Notes under the pieces: generated by a model
What the model saw: only the letters and a program-made list of their open reading frames with translations
Told to the model about the DNA's origin: nothing
The model's database searches: none
Part shown: positions 36,271 through 46,053 of the stretch, one piece after another
Layout: each line of letters starts with the position of its first letter
How positions within the stretch are numbered: position 1 is the first letter of the stretch
DNA from: UBA5336 sp964415675
Lineage (GTDB): Bacteria > Pseudomonadota > Alphaproteobacteria > Caulobacterales > Hyphomonadaceae
DNA length: 64,000 nucleotides
NCBI GenBank assembly: GCA_964415675.1
Contig: CAYQBG010000005.1
Coordinates: 157,631-221,630 of the forward strand
Direction: 5' to 3'
Made by a program: the position numbers and the translations under genes

Positions 36271-36885
36271 ATGCCGGAACCATCACAACTGGTGTGGTAT
36301 GGGATAGCAGCTGTTTGCGGCTACCTGCTCGGCGCCATTCCTTTCGGGCTTGTCCTGACGCGCGCGGTCGGTATCGATATCCGCAGCGTCGGCTCAGGCA
36401 ATATTGGCGCAACAAATGTCCTCCGCACAGGCCGCAAGGACCTGGCGCTTGCCACACTCCTGCTCGACGGCCTGAAAGCCGGGCTAGCCGCGCTCACCTT
36501 CACCCTTCTTGCCGGTCGCGAAGCCGGCTTCATAGCCGGATCCTCCGCTTTTTTCGGGCATTGCTATCCGATCTGGCTCGGTTTTCGCGGCGGTAAAGGC
36601 GTTGCGACCTATGCAGGTCTTCTTGTCTTTGCCAGCTGGAAAGGTCTGCTCATTGCCGCCCCGGTCTGGCTCGGTGTCTTCGCGATTTCGCGGATCTCGT
36701 CCCTGGCTGCGCTGACAGCAGCAATCGTTGTTCCCGCAGGAGCCTTTCTGCTTGGCGAGCCACTCTTTATCAGCACAGGCTTGGCGTTGCTCTCGGTCCT
36801 GGTATTCTGGACCCATCGCAGCAATCTTTACCGCCTCTTGCGCGGCGAGGAACCTCGGTTTGGCGCTGACCGGAAGGACGCCTGA
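36271..36885 (+). CDS. plsY: Glycerol-3-phosphate acyltransferase PlsY
   Basis: A 204-residue inner-membrane enzyme that acylates glycerol-3-phosphate with acyl-phosphate at the start of phospholipid synthesis. Motif 1 (SVGSGNIGATNVLRTGRKDL), motif 2 (HCYPIWLGFRGGKGVATYAG) and motif 3 (WTHRSNLYRLLRGEEPRF) are intact. About five to seven hydrophobic helices span the protein. It ends three bases before dprA. Confidence 0.95.
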   Translation: MPEPSQLVWYGIAAVCGYLLGAIPFGLVLTRAVGIDIRSVGSGNIGATNVLRTGRKDLALATLLLDGLKAGLAALTFTLLAGREAGFIAGSSAFFGHCYPIWLGFRGGKGVATYAGLLVFASWKGLLIAAPVWLGVFAISRISSLAALTAAIVVPAGAFLLGEPLFISTGLALLSVLVFWTHRSNLYRLLRGEEPRFGADRKDA

Positions 36886-36888
36886 GCC

Positions 36889-37998
36889 GTGGCCGGGATC
36901 AGCGATAACGAACGCGCCGCCTGGCTCCGCCTCGCACGCACGCCGAATATCGGCCCGGTGACCTTTTTCGAGTTGATGAAGCGTTACCGTACGCCGAGCG
37001 CCGCGCTGGATGCCCTGCCCGAACTTTCGCGCAGGGCCGGTCGAAAGCGACCTCTGGCCGCGCCGCCTGCAGAATCGGCGATGCGCGAAATCGAGGCGAC
37101 CCGCGCACTTGGCGGCGATGTCCTGACCGTGCGCGACCTTGCCTATCCTCTCCTTCTACAGTCGCTCGCCCCGCCGCCGCCGGTCATTTCCATAATCGGC
37201 AACCCGGCACTGGCGGCCCGTCCCACCGTTGCGATTGTCGGTTCGCGCAATGCCTCTGCGGCGGGGCGCAAGCTGGCGCGTGATATTGCCAGCCAGCTCG
37301 GCGCGGCCGGACAGGTGATCGTCTCAGGACTTGCACGCGGGGTTGATGGGGAAGCACATGCCGCCAGCCTGCGCACTGGCACGATCGCGGTCCTGGGCGG
37401 CGGGGCCGACCATGTCTACCCGCCCCAACATGCCGAACTCTATGACGCGATTTCGCGAGACGGACTGATCATCTCCGAGAGCCCGCTTGGGCATCAGGCG
37501 ACCGCGCGGGACTTTCCGAGGCGCAACCGGATCATTACCGGCTGCGCATTGGGACTGGTGGTCGTAGAAGCCTCCGAAAGGTCAGGCTCGCTGATCTCCG
37601 CGCGCACCGCTGGCGAACAGGGCCGCGAAGTGATGGCGGTACCAGGCTCCCCGCTCGATCCGCGCGCAGCCGGCACCAATCGCCTCCTGCGCGATGGAGC
37701 AACGCTCGTGCGCAATGGCGAAGATGTGCTCGACGCGCTCGCTGGCCTGCCCCGCCCGCATGTCGAGGCGCCGCCGCCACCGGATTTCGAGGGCGATCCT
37801 GCCGACGAGCCGATCCCTGTCTCCCAGCGCGCCGCCGTGCTGGAAGCGCTCGCGCCATATCCTATGCCGATTGACGATATTGCGAGGACTGCGGGCATTG
37901 GCGCTGCACGCTGCGCGGCGATCCTTGTTGAGCTCGAACTGGCAGGCGAGGCCCAGACCCTGCCGGGTGGCCTGGCGGGGCAGGCAATTGGGACCTGA
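36889..37998 (+). CDS. dprA: DNA-processing protein DprA
   Basis: A 369-residue DprA (Smf), which loads RecA on incoming single-stranded DNA during transformation. GTG start. An N-terminal SAM/HhH-like region (LARTPNIGPVTFFELMKRYR) precedes the Rossmann fold with VAIVGSRNASAAGRKLARDI, VSGLARGVDGEAHAASLRTG, AVLGGGADHVYPPQH and FPRRNRIITG. The C-terminal 60 residues form a winged-helix DML1-like domain. No com genes are nearby. Confidence 0.95.
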   Translation: MAGISDNERAAWLRLARTPNIGPVTFFELMKRYRTPSAALDALPELSRRAGRKRPLAAPPAESAMREIEATRALGGDVLTVRDLAYPLLLQSLAPPPPVISIIGNPALAARPTVAIVGSRNASAAGRKLARDIASQLGAAGQVIVSGLARGVDGEAHAASLRTGTIAVLGGGADHVYPPQHAELYDAISRDGLIISESPLGHQATARDFPRRNRIITGCALGLVVVEASERSGSLISARTAGEQGREVMAVPGSPLDPRAAGTNRLLRDGATLVRNGEDVLDALAGLPRPHVEAPPPPDFEGDPADEPIPVSQRAAVLEALAPYPMPIDDIARTAGIGAARCAAILVELELAGEAQTLPGGLAGQAIGT

Positions 37999-38144
37999 AA
38001 ACATGGCACACATGAAAACATTTCCAGCTTACGAACTCCCTGCTGGACATGACTGGCAAAGTCACCCTAATCCTGCTCAGGATTGAGGGGGGCGATGATC
38101 GCAGGCGATGCCTCGCGGACAAACAGACGGGACCGAGACTGAGG

Positions 38145-40325
38145 ATGGCAAGACTGACAAGCCTCGCCGCAGCGACCGCCTTTGCCATCTGTGCGCCGGT
38201 CCTTCGCGTGAATGCACAGGCCGAAGCCGATATCGCCCAGGACGAGGTGGTTCTTGTCGCTGACAGTCTTTTCGAGGACGAACGCAACAATACTATCATC
38301 GCGGACGGCAATGTCGAAGCAAGCTATGAAGGTCGGATACTGCGCGCCGACAGGGTGATTTACGATCGCAATACCGACAAGGTACGTGCAATCGGTAATG
38401 TGGTAATCATCGATCCGGACGGGACAGAACGGTTCGCACAGGAAGTCGAAGTGAATTCGGAACTGTCCGATGGCTTTGCCGTCGGCTTTTCCGTTCGCCT
38501 GCCGAACGGCGGCCAGGCAGTGGCCTCCAGCGCCGTCCGCGAAAGCAACGGCGTCAACGCACTCGACCAGGTCGTCTATACCGCCTGTGAGGTATGTGGA
38601 CCGGAGGATTCGCCGACCTGGGCGTTGCGGGCCCGCAGGGCCGTACTCGACCAAAACACACAGATGATATCCTATCGTGATGCCGTGCTCGAAGTGGGCG
38701 GTATTCCGGTCATCTACCTGCCCTATTTCGCCCATCCCGATCCGAATTCCGAGCGCCGCTCCGGCCTGTTGATTCCTGATGCAGGCGTCTCCTCCAAAGT
38801 GGGCGTATTTTACCAGCAGCCTTATTACTGGGCGATCTCCGATAGTTCGGAAGTGACCCTTGCGCCGAAAGTCCTCCAGGATGTTCGCCCGCTGATGGAG
38901 CTGGAATACAGCAAGCGTTTCTGGTCAGGCACGCTCAACATCCATACTTCCTTCACCAAGGAACGCCTGTTCGACGGCGATGGAGAACGGCTCGAAGACA
39001 GCGATGACAGCTTGCGCAGCCATGTGTTCGCCGACGGCATTTTCTCCATCACGCCAGACTGGAGCTGGGGTTTCGGCCTCGAAAGGGTCAGCGACGATCT
39101 CTATCTGAACCGGTATGATATTGATGGCGAAGGCGATCTGCGTGGTCTCTATGCCAGCCAGCCCAAGAGGCTGCTCAGCCAGCTTTTCCTTGTCGGTCAG
39201 TCAGAGGATTTCTATTCTGAAACGACTTTGCTGAGTTTCCAGGGACTGAGAGAGCGTGACGAAAACAGTCTCCAGCCGCTCGTCGCCCCCTTGATGAATA
39301 CCGAGAAGCTCTTTGACTTCGGCGATTTTGGACAACTTGCCATCAAGGGCAGTGCGGCCATGATCGCCCGCGATGAGGGGATCGACAGCCAACGGGCAAG
39401 TCTCGGGGCGGACTGGTCTACACAGAAGGTTCTGCCAGGCGGTGTGCTTCTGGAGCCATTCGCCGATGCCCGCTATGATTATTATGGGCTGGATGAGACC
39501 CTTTCCCAGTCTGACGGAGAAACCCGCGCTCTCGCCAGCGCAGGCGCGAGGCTCTCTTATCCCTTCGTCCGCAATGGCGAGAATCTGGATGTCCTGATCG
39601 AACCGACCATAATGGGCGCCTTCGGTGTGTCCGATGCCAACCCGGCTGAAATCCCCAATGAGGACACGCTGCTTTTCGAATTCAACGAGGTCTCGCTGTT
39701 CGAATCGAATGGGTTCAACAGCTACGACCTTTATGAAGGCGATAATCGCGCGGCGGCCGGTTTCAAGGCCACTGCCCGCTGGCGCAACGGTGTCGAGATG
39801 TCGACCATCGCAGGCCGGCGATGGCGATCGACTGCCGATCCTGCCTTCAATGAGCTGTCCAATCTGGACGGGACGACATCGGACTGGATGGCCGGTGCCA
39901 GCTTCTCGGCCGGGCGGACCCTGAAAGTCGATACTGGCATGCGCTTCGATGATGAGAGTTTTGAACTCAATCGTATCGATGCCCGAATGAGCACAAATGT
40001 CTGGCGCCTCAACGGCCAGGCCCAGTATTTCAAGATAAGAGATGAGATCACAGAGACCCAGAGAACAGAAGAGGGAATCATTCTCACGGGCAAATTCGAA
40101 ATGTCAGACCGCTGGTCGATTGTCTATAATCGTGCGCGCGACATCGACCGTGGTCTCGATTCCAATCATGGACTCGGCCTCCAGTATCACGACGACTGCT
40201 CCGTTTTCGAGGTAGTCTACCAACAAAGCGACAATAGAGACCGGGAGCTTGGCCCTTCAGAAAGCGTAACTTTCCGCTTCCGGCTGAAATCGCTCGGCGC
40301 GCTCGGCTCCAGGGATGTCGACTGA
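38145..40325 (+). CDS. lptD: LPS-assembly outer-membrane protein LptD
   Basis: A 726-residue LptD that inserts lipopolysaccharide in the outer leaflet with LptE. From ATG 38145 a signal peptide runs to VNAQAEA. The N-terminal OstA/jellyroll begins VVLVADSLFEDERNNTIIAD and NVEASYEGRILRADRVIYDR, and the following beta-barrel (GGIPVIYLPYFAHPDPNSER, RRSGLLIPD) ends FRFRLKSLG. A Cys pair at about 162-165 (TACEVCGP) fits disulfide-dependent LptD maturation. A 32-codon longer start at 38049 lacks a signal peptide at its N terminus. The lptD-surA-pdxA-rsmA order is classical. Confidence 0.93.
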   Translation: MARLTSLAAATAFAICAPVLRVNAQAEADIAQDEVVLVADSLFEDERNNTIIADGNVEASYEGRILRADRVIYDRNTDKVRAIGNVVIIDPDGTERFAQEVEVNSELSDGFAVGFSVRLPNGGQAVASSAVRESNGVNALDQVVYTACEVCGPEDSPTWALRARRAVLDQNTQMISYRDAVLEVGGIPVIYLPYFAHPDPNSERRSGLLIPDAGVSSKVGVFYQQPYYWAISDSSEVTLAPKVLQDVRPLMELEYSKRFWSGTLNIHTSFTKERLFDGDGERLEDSDDSLRSHVFADGIFSITPDWSWGFGLERVSDDLYLNRYDIDGEGDLRGLYASQPKRLLSQLFLVGQSEDFYSETTLLSFQGLRERDENSLQPLVAPLMNTEKLFDFGDFGQLAIKGSAAMIARDEGIDSQRASLGADWSTQKVLPGGVLLEPFADARYDYYGLDETLSQSDGETRALASAGARLSYPFVRNGENLDVLIEPTIMGAFGVSDANPAEIPNEDTLLFEFNEVSLFESNGFNSYDLYEGDNRAAAGFKATARWRNGVEMSTIAGRRWRSTADPAFNELSNLDGTTSDWMAGASFSAGRTLKVDTGMRFDDESFELNRIDARMSTNVWRLNGQAQYFKIRDEITETQRTEEGIILTGKFEMSDRWSIVYNRARDIDRGLDSNHGLGLQYHDDCSVFEVVYQQSDNRDRELGPSESVTFRFRLKSLGALGSRDVD

Positions 40326-40481
40326 TCTGCGCGGTTTAAACTTCAGTCATCTTCTACCAGAGCTGCCATCGCGCGTTGCGCGCTGGGGTCTGGCCATTAT
40401 CCTTCGAGCCAGTTAGTCAGCGTTGCAGATGATCCGGTCCTTTCCTACCGGTCCGGCTTTGCGACCACAGGAGTATGATAC

Positions 40482-41771
40482 ATGATGCGCAGGAAAGCGG
40501 TGTTCACCGGTTTGGCCCTTGCGGGAATTGCGCTTGTGCCGGCCGTCGCGCTCCCCGCAGGGGCGCAGTCCTTGGCGACACCCGACCTGGTTTCTGAGTC
40601 GCAGGCCCGACCTGAAAGCCTGCCGATCGAAGGGATCGCGGCCGTCGTAAACGACTCGCCGATTTCCTATTCCGATGTGCGCGAACGCGCCCGATTGCTG
40701 CTCCTCAGCTTTGGCAGCCAGCCGACCGAGGAACAGGTCCAGCAGATCACCGGCCAGGCGCTCGAACAGCTTATCGACGAAAAGCTGCAACTCCAGGAGG
40801 CTGCCGAATACGAAGTTGAAGTCGGATCCGAAGATATCGACGCCGCCATTCAGAACATGGCGCGACAGTCAGGTGCCACACGCGACGAGTTGGTCGATCA
40901 ATTGCTGTCTTCCGGCGTTAATCCGACCAGTCTGGAAGAACAGATGCGGGCTGATATTGCCTGGCGGCGTGTGATGAGCGGACTTTACGGCTCCCGGATC
41001 CGGATTTCCGAGAACCAGGTGGGCGAGAGGCTGGAACAGCTGCGCGCAGCGAGCGCAGAAACCCAATACCGTGTTGCGGAAATCTTCCTGTATGCGCCCG
41101 ATACCGCAACCCGCAGCCAGGCGATGGAGGCCGCAGCCTCCATCCGAGCCCAGCTTGAACAGGGCGCTCCGTTCGAAATGGCAGCCCAGCGGTTCTCATC
41201 TTCCCCGACCGCTGCCACCGGCGGGGATATGGGGTGGGTCGCGCTTGACGATCTTGATGCGCCGCTCGCCGACGCGGTCGCCGCCATGGAAGGTCCTGGC
41301 CTGACCCCGATCATCGAGGCCGCCGATGGCGTCTACCTGCTGGCAGTGAGCAATCGCCGCGATCCGCAGGAAGCCCAGTCTGTCGTCTCCCTGAAACGGC
41401 TGGCGGCTGAGCCGGAAGACCGCGAGGCACTTCTGGCGGCAACGCAGGAGGTTTCGGGCTGTGACAAGGTCGAGACTGTCGCTGACGCCTATCCAGAGGT
41501 TTCGGCTGCTTCGCTTGGGCGCATCCCGGTATCGGAATTGTCAGAAGAGGCAGCGGCCAGGATCAATGCCGCCGAGACGGGGACGCCAACTGATGTGTTC
41601 GAATCGGCGGGCGGCATCGCGGTGATGTATGTCTGCTCGCGCGATGAGACGGGCGACAACCTGCCCAGTGCCGACCAGGTGGAAAACCAACTCTTCGGCC
41701 AGCAGCTTTCGATGATCTCCGAACGCGCCCTGCGTAACCTCCGCCGGAAAGCGACCATTATCCGTCGATAA
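40482..41771 (+). CDS. surA: SurA-like periplasmic chaperone/peptidyl-prolyl isomerase
   Basis: A 429-residue periplasmic protein with signal peptide (GLALAGIALVPAVALPAGA). The SurA N-domain begins EGIAAVVNDSPISYSDVRER. A parvulin (PpiC) domain is seen from YRVAEIFLYAPDT to SSSPTAATGGDMGWVALDDL. The second parvulin region is degenerate and contains two Cys. SurA escorts barrel proteins such as LptD, encoded just upstream. ACAGGAGTATGATACATG gives a good ribosome site. Confidence 0.9.
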   Translation: MMRRKAVFTGLALAGIALVPAVALPAGAQSLATPDLVSESQARPESLPIEGIAAVVNDSPISYSDVRERARLLLLSFGSQPTEEQVQQITGQALEQLIDEKLQLQEAAEYEVEVGSEDIDAAIQNMARQSGATRDELVDQLLSSGVNPTSLEEQMRADIAWRRVMSGLYGSRIRISENQVGERLEQLRAASAETQYRVAEIFLYAPDTATRSQAMEAAASIRAQLEQGAPFEMAAQRFSSSPTAATGGDMGWVALDDLDAPLADAVAAMEGPGLTPIIEAADGVYLLAVSNRRDPQEAQSVVSLKRLAAEPEDREALLAATQEVSGCDKVETVADAYPEVSAASLGRIPVSELSEEAAARINAAETGTPTDVFESAGGIAVMYVCSRDETGDNLPSADQVENQLFGQQLSMISERALRNLRRKATIIRR

Positions 41772-41818
41772 CTCATGGCATCTGGCCAGGCGCGGCCCGT
41801 CAGGCTAAGTCGTCAAGC

Positions 41819-42832
41819 GTGACCACACCCAATCCTCCCCTCGTGCTCAGCATGGGTGATCCCGCCGGTTGCGGGCCCGCCATAACCGCTGCGGCCTGGC
41901 GGGCCTTGTGCGGCGTTCCCGGCCTTGCCTTCGCGGTCCATGCACCGCCCTCGCTGTTTGCCGGCCGCGTGCCGGTTGCAGAAATATCCGATCCGCGCGA
42001 GGCCGCATCCTGCTTCGCCAGGGCATTACCCGTTATCTCGCTTGCCACAGAATTACCTGTCCCCGTGCCCGGCGAGCCGGACCCGGCAGCGGCGCCAGCG
42101 ATTCTGGCCTCCATCAAGGCGTGTGTGGAAGCTGTCCAGACAGGCCGGGCAAGCGGCGTCGTCACCAACCCGATTTCCAAGGCGGTGCTCTATGCCGCCG
42201 GCTTTGCACATCCCGGCCATACCGAATATCTGGCTGAACTGTGCGCATCCGGCGGCCGGCCTGCGCCGCGCCCGGTCATGATGTTGTCGGGTGGCGGGCT
42301 CCGCGTGGCGCTTGCCACCATCCACCTGCCCCTGCGCGGTGCCATTGAAGCGCTGAGCGCTACCGACCTCCAGGCAATCGCGCGCATAGTCGATATGGCG
42401 CTGAGGCGTGATTTCGCCATTGCCGCCCCCCGTCTCGCTTTCACCGGTCTCAACCCACATGCCGGAGAGGGTGGGTCAATTGGCCGGGAGGAAATCGAGA
42501 TCATCAATCCTGCTGCGGCGGCACTTCGGCTGACCGGAATCGACATCAGCGATGCGCGCCCGGGCGATACCGTTTTCGCCGAAGCGCTTGGCGGGCGTTA
42601 TGATGGGGTGATTGCCATGACTCATGATCAGGGGCTGATCCCGGTCAAGACGCTTGATTTCTGGGGCGGTGTGAACACCACGCTTGGCCTGCCGGTCATC
42701 CGCACCAGCCCCGACCATGGCACCGCCTATGACGCTGCTCGCGATGGGACCGCGCGGCCAGACAGCCTGATTGCGGCCATCCGACTTGCCGCCGAACTCA
42801 CGGCCAATCGCCGGCGGTCAGATGCGGCATGA
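41819..42832 (+). CDS. pdxA: 4-hydroxythreonine-4-phosphate dehydrogenase
   Basis: A 337-residue PdxA of the pyridoxal-5'-phosphate pathway. It starts at GTG. Substrate and metal motifs include LSMGDPAGCGPAITAAAW, ITNPISKA-type VVTNPISKAVLYAAGFAHPG with HTEYLAE, GLNPHAGEGGSIGREE (metal His) and MTHDQGLIPVKTLDF. Its stop overlaps the rsmA ATG by four bases. Confidence 0.96.
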   Translation: MTTPNPPLVLSMGDPAGCGPAITAAAWRALCGVPGLAFAVHAPPSLFAGRVPVAEISDPREAASCFARALPVISLATELPVPVPGEPDPAAAPAILASIKACVEAVQTGRASGVVTNPISKAVLYAAGFAHPGHTEYLAELCASGGRPAPRPVMMLSGGGLRVALATIHLPLRGAIEALSATDLQAIARIVDMALRRDFAIAAPRLAFTGLNPHAGEGGSIGREEIEIINPAAAALRLTGIDISDARPGDTVFAEALGGRYDGVIAMTHDQGLIPVKTLDFWGGVNTTLGLPVIRTSPDHGTAYDAARDGTARPDSLIAAIRLAAELTANRRRSDAA

Positions 42833-43680
42833 GTGATCCGTCTCGCGAGCCGCAATTCCTCCCTGCCCCGGCCCGCAAGTCTCTGGGCCAGCACTTCCTG
42901 TTTGATCCCGACATCCTGCGCCGCACGGCGCTGGCGGCCGGCCCCGTAGAAGGGCGCACAGTGATCGAGGTCGGGCCGGGCCCTGGCGGCCTCACCCGCG
43001 CGCTACTGAAGGAAGGCGCCGGGCCACTGGTCGCCGTGGAGGCCGATGAACGCTTTGCCACGGCCCTGATGGCCTGGCCGGAGACGAAGACCGGCCAGCT
43101 GCATGTCCATCATGGCGATGCCAGACGCACCGACTGGCGCGCGCTGATCGCCGCAGCTGGCGGCGCGCAGCCGGCCATGATCATCGCCAACCTGCCTTAC
43201 AATGTCGGAACCGTGCTGCTGGTCGACTGGTTGAAATCGGAAGGCTGGCGCGGGGATATGGCGCTGATGTTCCAGAAGGAGGTCGCCGAGCGGGCCTGCG
43301 CTGCGCCCGGCTCGGCCCATTATGGCCGTCTGGCCGTGCTGTCTCAGGCGGTCTGCCGGACCCATATCGCCTTTACACTGCCGCCCGGCGCCTTTCGTCC
43401 GCCGCCCCGTGTCGACAGTGCGGTCGCCGTCTTCAAACCGCTGCCCGCAGATGAGCGGTTTGGCGATATTGGTAGCCTAGAAAAGGTTGCAGCCGCAGCT
43501 TTCGGCCAGCGCCGCAAGATGCTTCGGGCCGCACTTAAGGGCCTTGCCGGATCCCACGGCCTGAATGCCGAAGACTGGCTCACCGGCTGCAGCATCGACC
43601 CCACCGCGCGCGCAGAGACCATTGACCAGGCCAGTTTCCGACGCCTGGCCAGTGCGCTTGCGGCGGCTTCGGCACAATAA
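42829..43680 (+). CDS. rsmA: 16S rRNA dimethyladenosine transferase
   Basis: A 283-residue KsgA/RsmA that dimethylates two adjacent adenosines near the 3' end of 16S rRNA. It shows KSLGQHFLFDPDILRRTALA, the SAM motif VIEVGPGPGGLTRALL, acidic VAVEADERF and the catalytic NLPYNVGTVLLVDWL, where NLPYN is diagnostic. Overlaps pdxA (ATGA). It converges on the TonB-receptor gene with a 14-base gap. Confidence 0.96.
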   Translation: MSDPSREPQFLPAPARKSLGQHFLFDPDILRRTALAAGPVEGRTVIEVGPGPGGLTRALLKEGAGPLVAVEADERFATALMAWPETKTGQLHVHHGDARRTDWRALIAAAGGAQPAMIIANLPYNVGTVLLVDWLKSEGWRGDMALMFQKEVAERACAAPGSAHYGRLAVLSQAVCRTHIAFTLPPGAFRPPPRVDSAVAVFKPLPADERFGDIGSLEKVAAAAFGQRRKMLRAALKGLAGSHGLNAEDWLTGCSIDPTARAETIDQASFRRLASALAAASAQ

Positions 43681-43681
43681 T

Positions 43682-43702
43682 GGTTCTGGGTCTGTCAGAA
43701 CC
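43682..43702. terminator. Hairpin between convergent rsmA and TonB-receptor genes
   Basis: GGTTCTG (43682-43688) and CAGAACC (43696-43702) form a perfect seven-base stem with a seven-base loop, overlapping the last codons of the receptor. T-runs are poor. Likely a shared terminator. Confidence 0.4.
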
Positions 43703-45830
43703 GCTTGCTTAGCGTGAAGCGAGCATTGAGCGGCGCACCTGTCGAGATGTTCGAATTGCTGTGCGCATCGGGGAAATAGGTCTCGTCGAGCAGGTTCTCG
43801 ACATTAAGCTGCAACAGCGTGCCGTCCTCCAGCTCATAAAACACCGCCGCATCGATACGGGTATAGTCCGGCACGGTCACGGCATTGTCGGAGCGCACAA
43901 ACTGCTCGTCCTGATAGGTCAGTCCAAGACCGAAGCCGAGCCGGTCGCTCGCCTGGAACCGGTTCCAGATGGAGATCATGTTTTCCGGCACTTGCCCGGT
44001 TCGGTTGCCGTCCTGCGAGCCGCCAGAGATAGCGCTGTCGAGATAGGAATAGCCCGCATCGACCCGCCAGCGCTCGGTCACATCCCCGCTCAGCTGGATT
44101 TCGAAACCCTCCGTCTCGGTGACAGCCAGGAAACGGTCTTCGGCATCCGGCGTGGCAAGGCTGGTATCACGGTCCAGCTCGAAATAGGCCGCCGTCAGGC
44201 TAAGCCCCGGCCGCAGGTCCCATTTCAGGCCCACTTCCCGGTTCTCGAATTCCTCTGGCTCCAGCTCGGCGGTCGAGGCGCTGAGGGTCAGGAACTGGTC
44301 ACCTGATCGCGGCAGGAAGGACTTGCTGTAACTGATATAAGCCGAGATTGTATCACGGGGCTTGAAAATCAGTCCGACGCGCGGGGAAACTTCTTCATCG
44401 GTTCTCTGGAATCGGGCGTCATTGGCAATATCGTTCACATCGATCTCGAACTGGTCGAAGCGCAGCCCGGCGATCAGCTTGAAATAATCGCCGATATCGA
44501 CCTGGTCCTGGAGATAGGCTGACAGGACCTGCACATCGGATTCGCGGTCGCGCACGGTGTCACTGAAGGCGAAGGTCGGAATGTCGAGCCTCGGCTGAAG
44601 ATCAAAGCGGACCTGGTCGCTGGTCGCGTCATCGAAGACGGGACGACCCGGCGTCATCAGGCCAGTGAAGTCTCTGCCAGCCGGGGCAACGCCCTGCGGC
44701 CCGAATACCACGTCCTGGCGGGCATTCGCAGTCTGCTGGTCGGCATATTCAGCCCCGATGAGAAGCGTGTGGGAAAGACCTGCCGTATCGAATTCCGCAA
44801 TCAGATTGCCTTGAAGGACAAGGTTCTCTCGCGCCGTCGTGTCCTTGTAGCCGTCAAATTCAATACGAGCTTGCGCTGTGTCGATATCAGAGGGGTAAAG
44901 GTTCTGATAGAGTTTGTCATAGTCGCCATATTGCAGGGTGGCATTGGCCGAAAGGGCCTGCGAGAAACGATGGTCCAGCCGGGCCTTTGCGATATGGGCC
45001 TGGAGCGTTGTGACATTATCTGTGGGACTGCCGAAAAACGTATCGGTGAACCCCTCGACCGGCACGCCATCCTCTGAGGGAACGCCGCGGTCAACCAGCC
45101 GGTCATCGTCGATATATTCGTAGAACAGGAGAAGGTCGGTCTCCGGGGCCAGCCGAGCGGCGAAGGTCGGGTTCACGGCGAAACGGTCGCCATCAAACTG
45201 GTCGCGGTGATTGTCGAGCGATTCCACGAAGGCGTTCAGGCGCAGGGCGGCTGTCTCACTGACGACCCTGTTCACATCGATCGCGCCGGACATTTCCCCG
45301 AACGTGTCGATACTTGCGCTGAGCCCGGTGAGCGCACGATCAAAATCGGGACGCTTGGTGACGCGGTTGACAACGCCGCCGCCGCCGCCGCGTCCGAACA
45401 TCATTGCATTCGCACCGCGCAGGATCTCGACCTGTTCGAGATTATATAGCGGACGGTAATACTGCACATCATCACGGATGCCATCGAGGAAGAAATCGGC
45501 GGTGGTATTTTGCCCACGCAGGATGATCTGGTCGCGATGGCCCTCTCCCTGGCCAACCGATGCGCCTGGCGTATAACGCAGGATATCACCCATATTGGCG
45601 AAAGCCTGTTCGCGGATGGCATCGGCATCGACAATGGACAGGCTCTGGGGCACATTGATGATCGGCGTCTGTGTCTTGGTACCGCTGAACTTCTGATTGG
45701 ACAGATAGGTGCCGGTCACCGTCACAGTGTCCTGGCGCGCCTCGGGATCTTCCTGCGCGGATATGGCTGGCGCGTGGACAAGGACCAGCATTGCCGTCAG
45801 GCTCGCGCGGGTCAGTATCATCGTCTTCAT
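43695..45830 (-). CDS. TonB-dependent siderophore receptor
   Basis: A 711-residue outer-membrane receptor of the catecholate/ferrichrome type. There is a signal peptide to AISAQ and a TonB-box-like DTVTVTGT. The plug domain runs from NVPQSLSIVDADAIREQAF through RGQNTTADFFLDGIRDDVQY to VEILRGANAMMFGRGGGGG (about residues 55-155), then a 22-strand barrel ends in aromatic RFTLSKRF. Fur-like sites upstream suggest iron regulation. The siderophore cannot be named. Confidence 0.92.
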   Translation of the reverse strand: MKTMILTRASLTAMLVLVHAPAISAQEDPEARQDTVTVTGTYLSNQKFSGTKTQTPIINVPQSLSIVDADAIREQAFANMGDILRYTPGASVGQGEGHRDQIILRGQNTTADFFLDGIRDDVQYYRPLYNLEQVEILRGANAMMFGRGGGGGVVNRVTKRPDFDRALTGLSASIDTFGEMSGAIDVNRVVSETAALRLNAFVESLDNHRDQFDGDRFAVNPTFAARLAPETDLLLFYEYIDDDRLVDRGVPSEDGVPVEGFTDTFFGSPTDNVTTLQAHIAKARLDHRFSQALSANATLQYGDYDKLYQNLYPSDIDTAQARIEFDGYKDTTARENLVLQGNLIAEFDTAGLSHTLLIGAEYADQQTANARQDVVFGPQGVAPAGRDFTGLMTPGRPVFDDATSDQVRFDLQPRLDIPTFAFSDTVRDRESDVQVLSAYLQDQVDIGDYFKLIAGLRFDQFEIDVNDIANDARFQRTDEEVSPRVGLIFKPRDTISAYISYSKSFLPRSGDQFLTLSASTAELEPEEFENREVGLKWDLRPGLSLTAAYFELDRDTSLATPDAEDRFLAVTETEGFEIQLSGDVTERWRVDAGYSYLDSAISGGSQDGNRTGQVPENMISIWNRFQASDRLGFGLGLTYQDEQFVRSDNAVTVPDYTRIDAAVFYELEDGTLLQLNVENLLDETYFPDAHSNSNISTGAPLNARFTLSKRF

Positions 45831-45890
45831 TGCGGACTTTCTTCACTTGAGGGAATGGATTTCCCCCCTTCCGTATCAGCGCCCACCCGT

Positions 45891-45950
45891 ATTGCAACTC
45901 ACTCGCATTTACGGAAAATGGATTGGCGCGCGCTTGTTGCAAATGAGACA
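45891..45950 (-). promoter_or_regulatory. Two Fur-box-like sites upstream of the TonB receptor
   Basis: TGCAACTCACTCGCA (45893-45907) is an imperfect 15-base dyad (five of seven pairs) resembling alphaproteobacterial Fur/iron boxes of the TTGCAA...TCGCATT type. A second related half-site TTGCAAATGAGACA lies at 45937-45950. They sit about 60-120 bases before the receptor start. Assignment by resemblance only. Confidence 0.4.
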
Positions 45951-46053
45951 CAGTACGAGCGGGAGTTTTGTCGCGAATTGCCTCGCCCCCGGCATCCGAC
46001 GAGCCGGTGCAAAAGGCTTTTCGGCAGGCAACGCGCTTGTCCGGGATGTCTCG

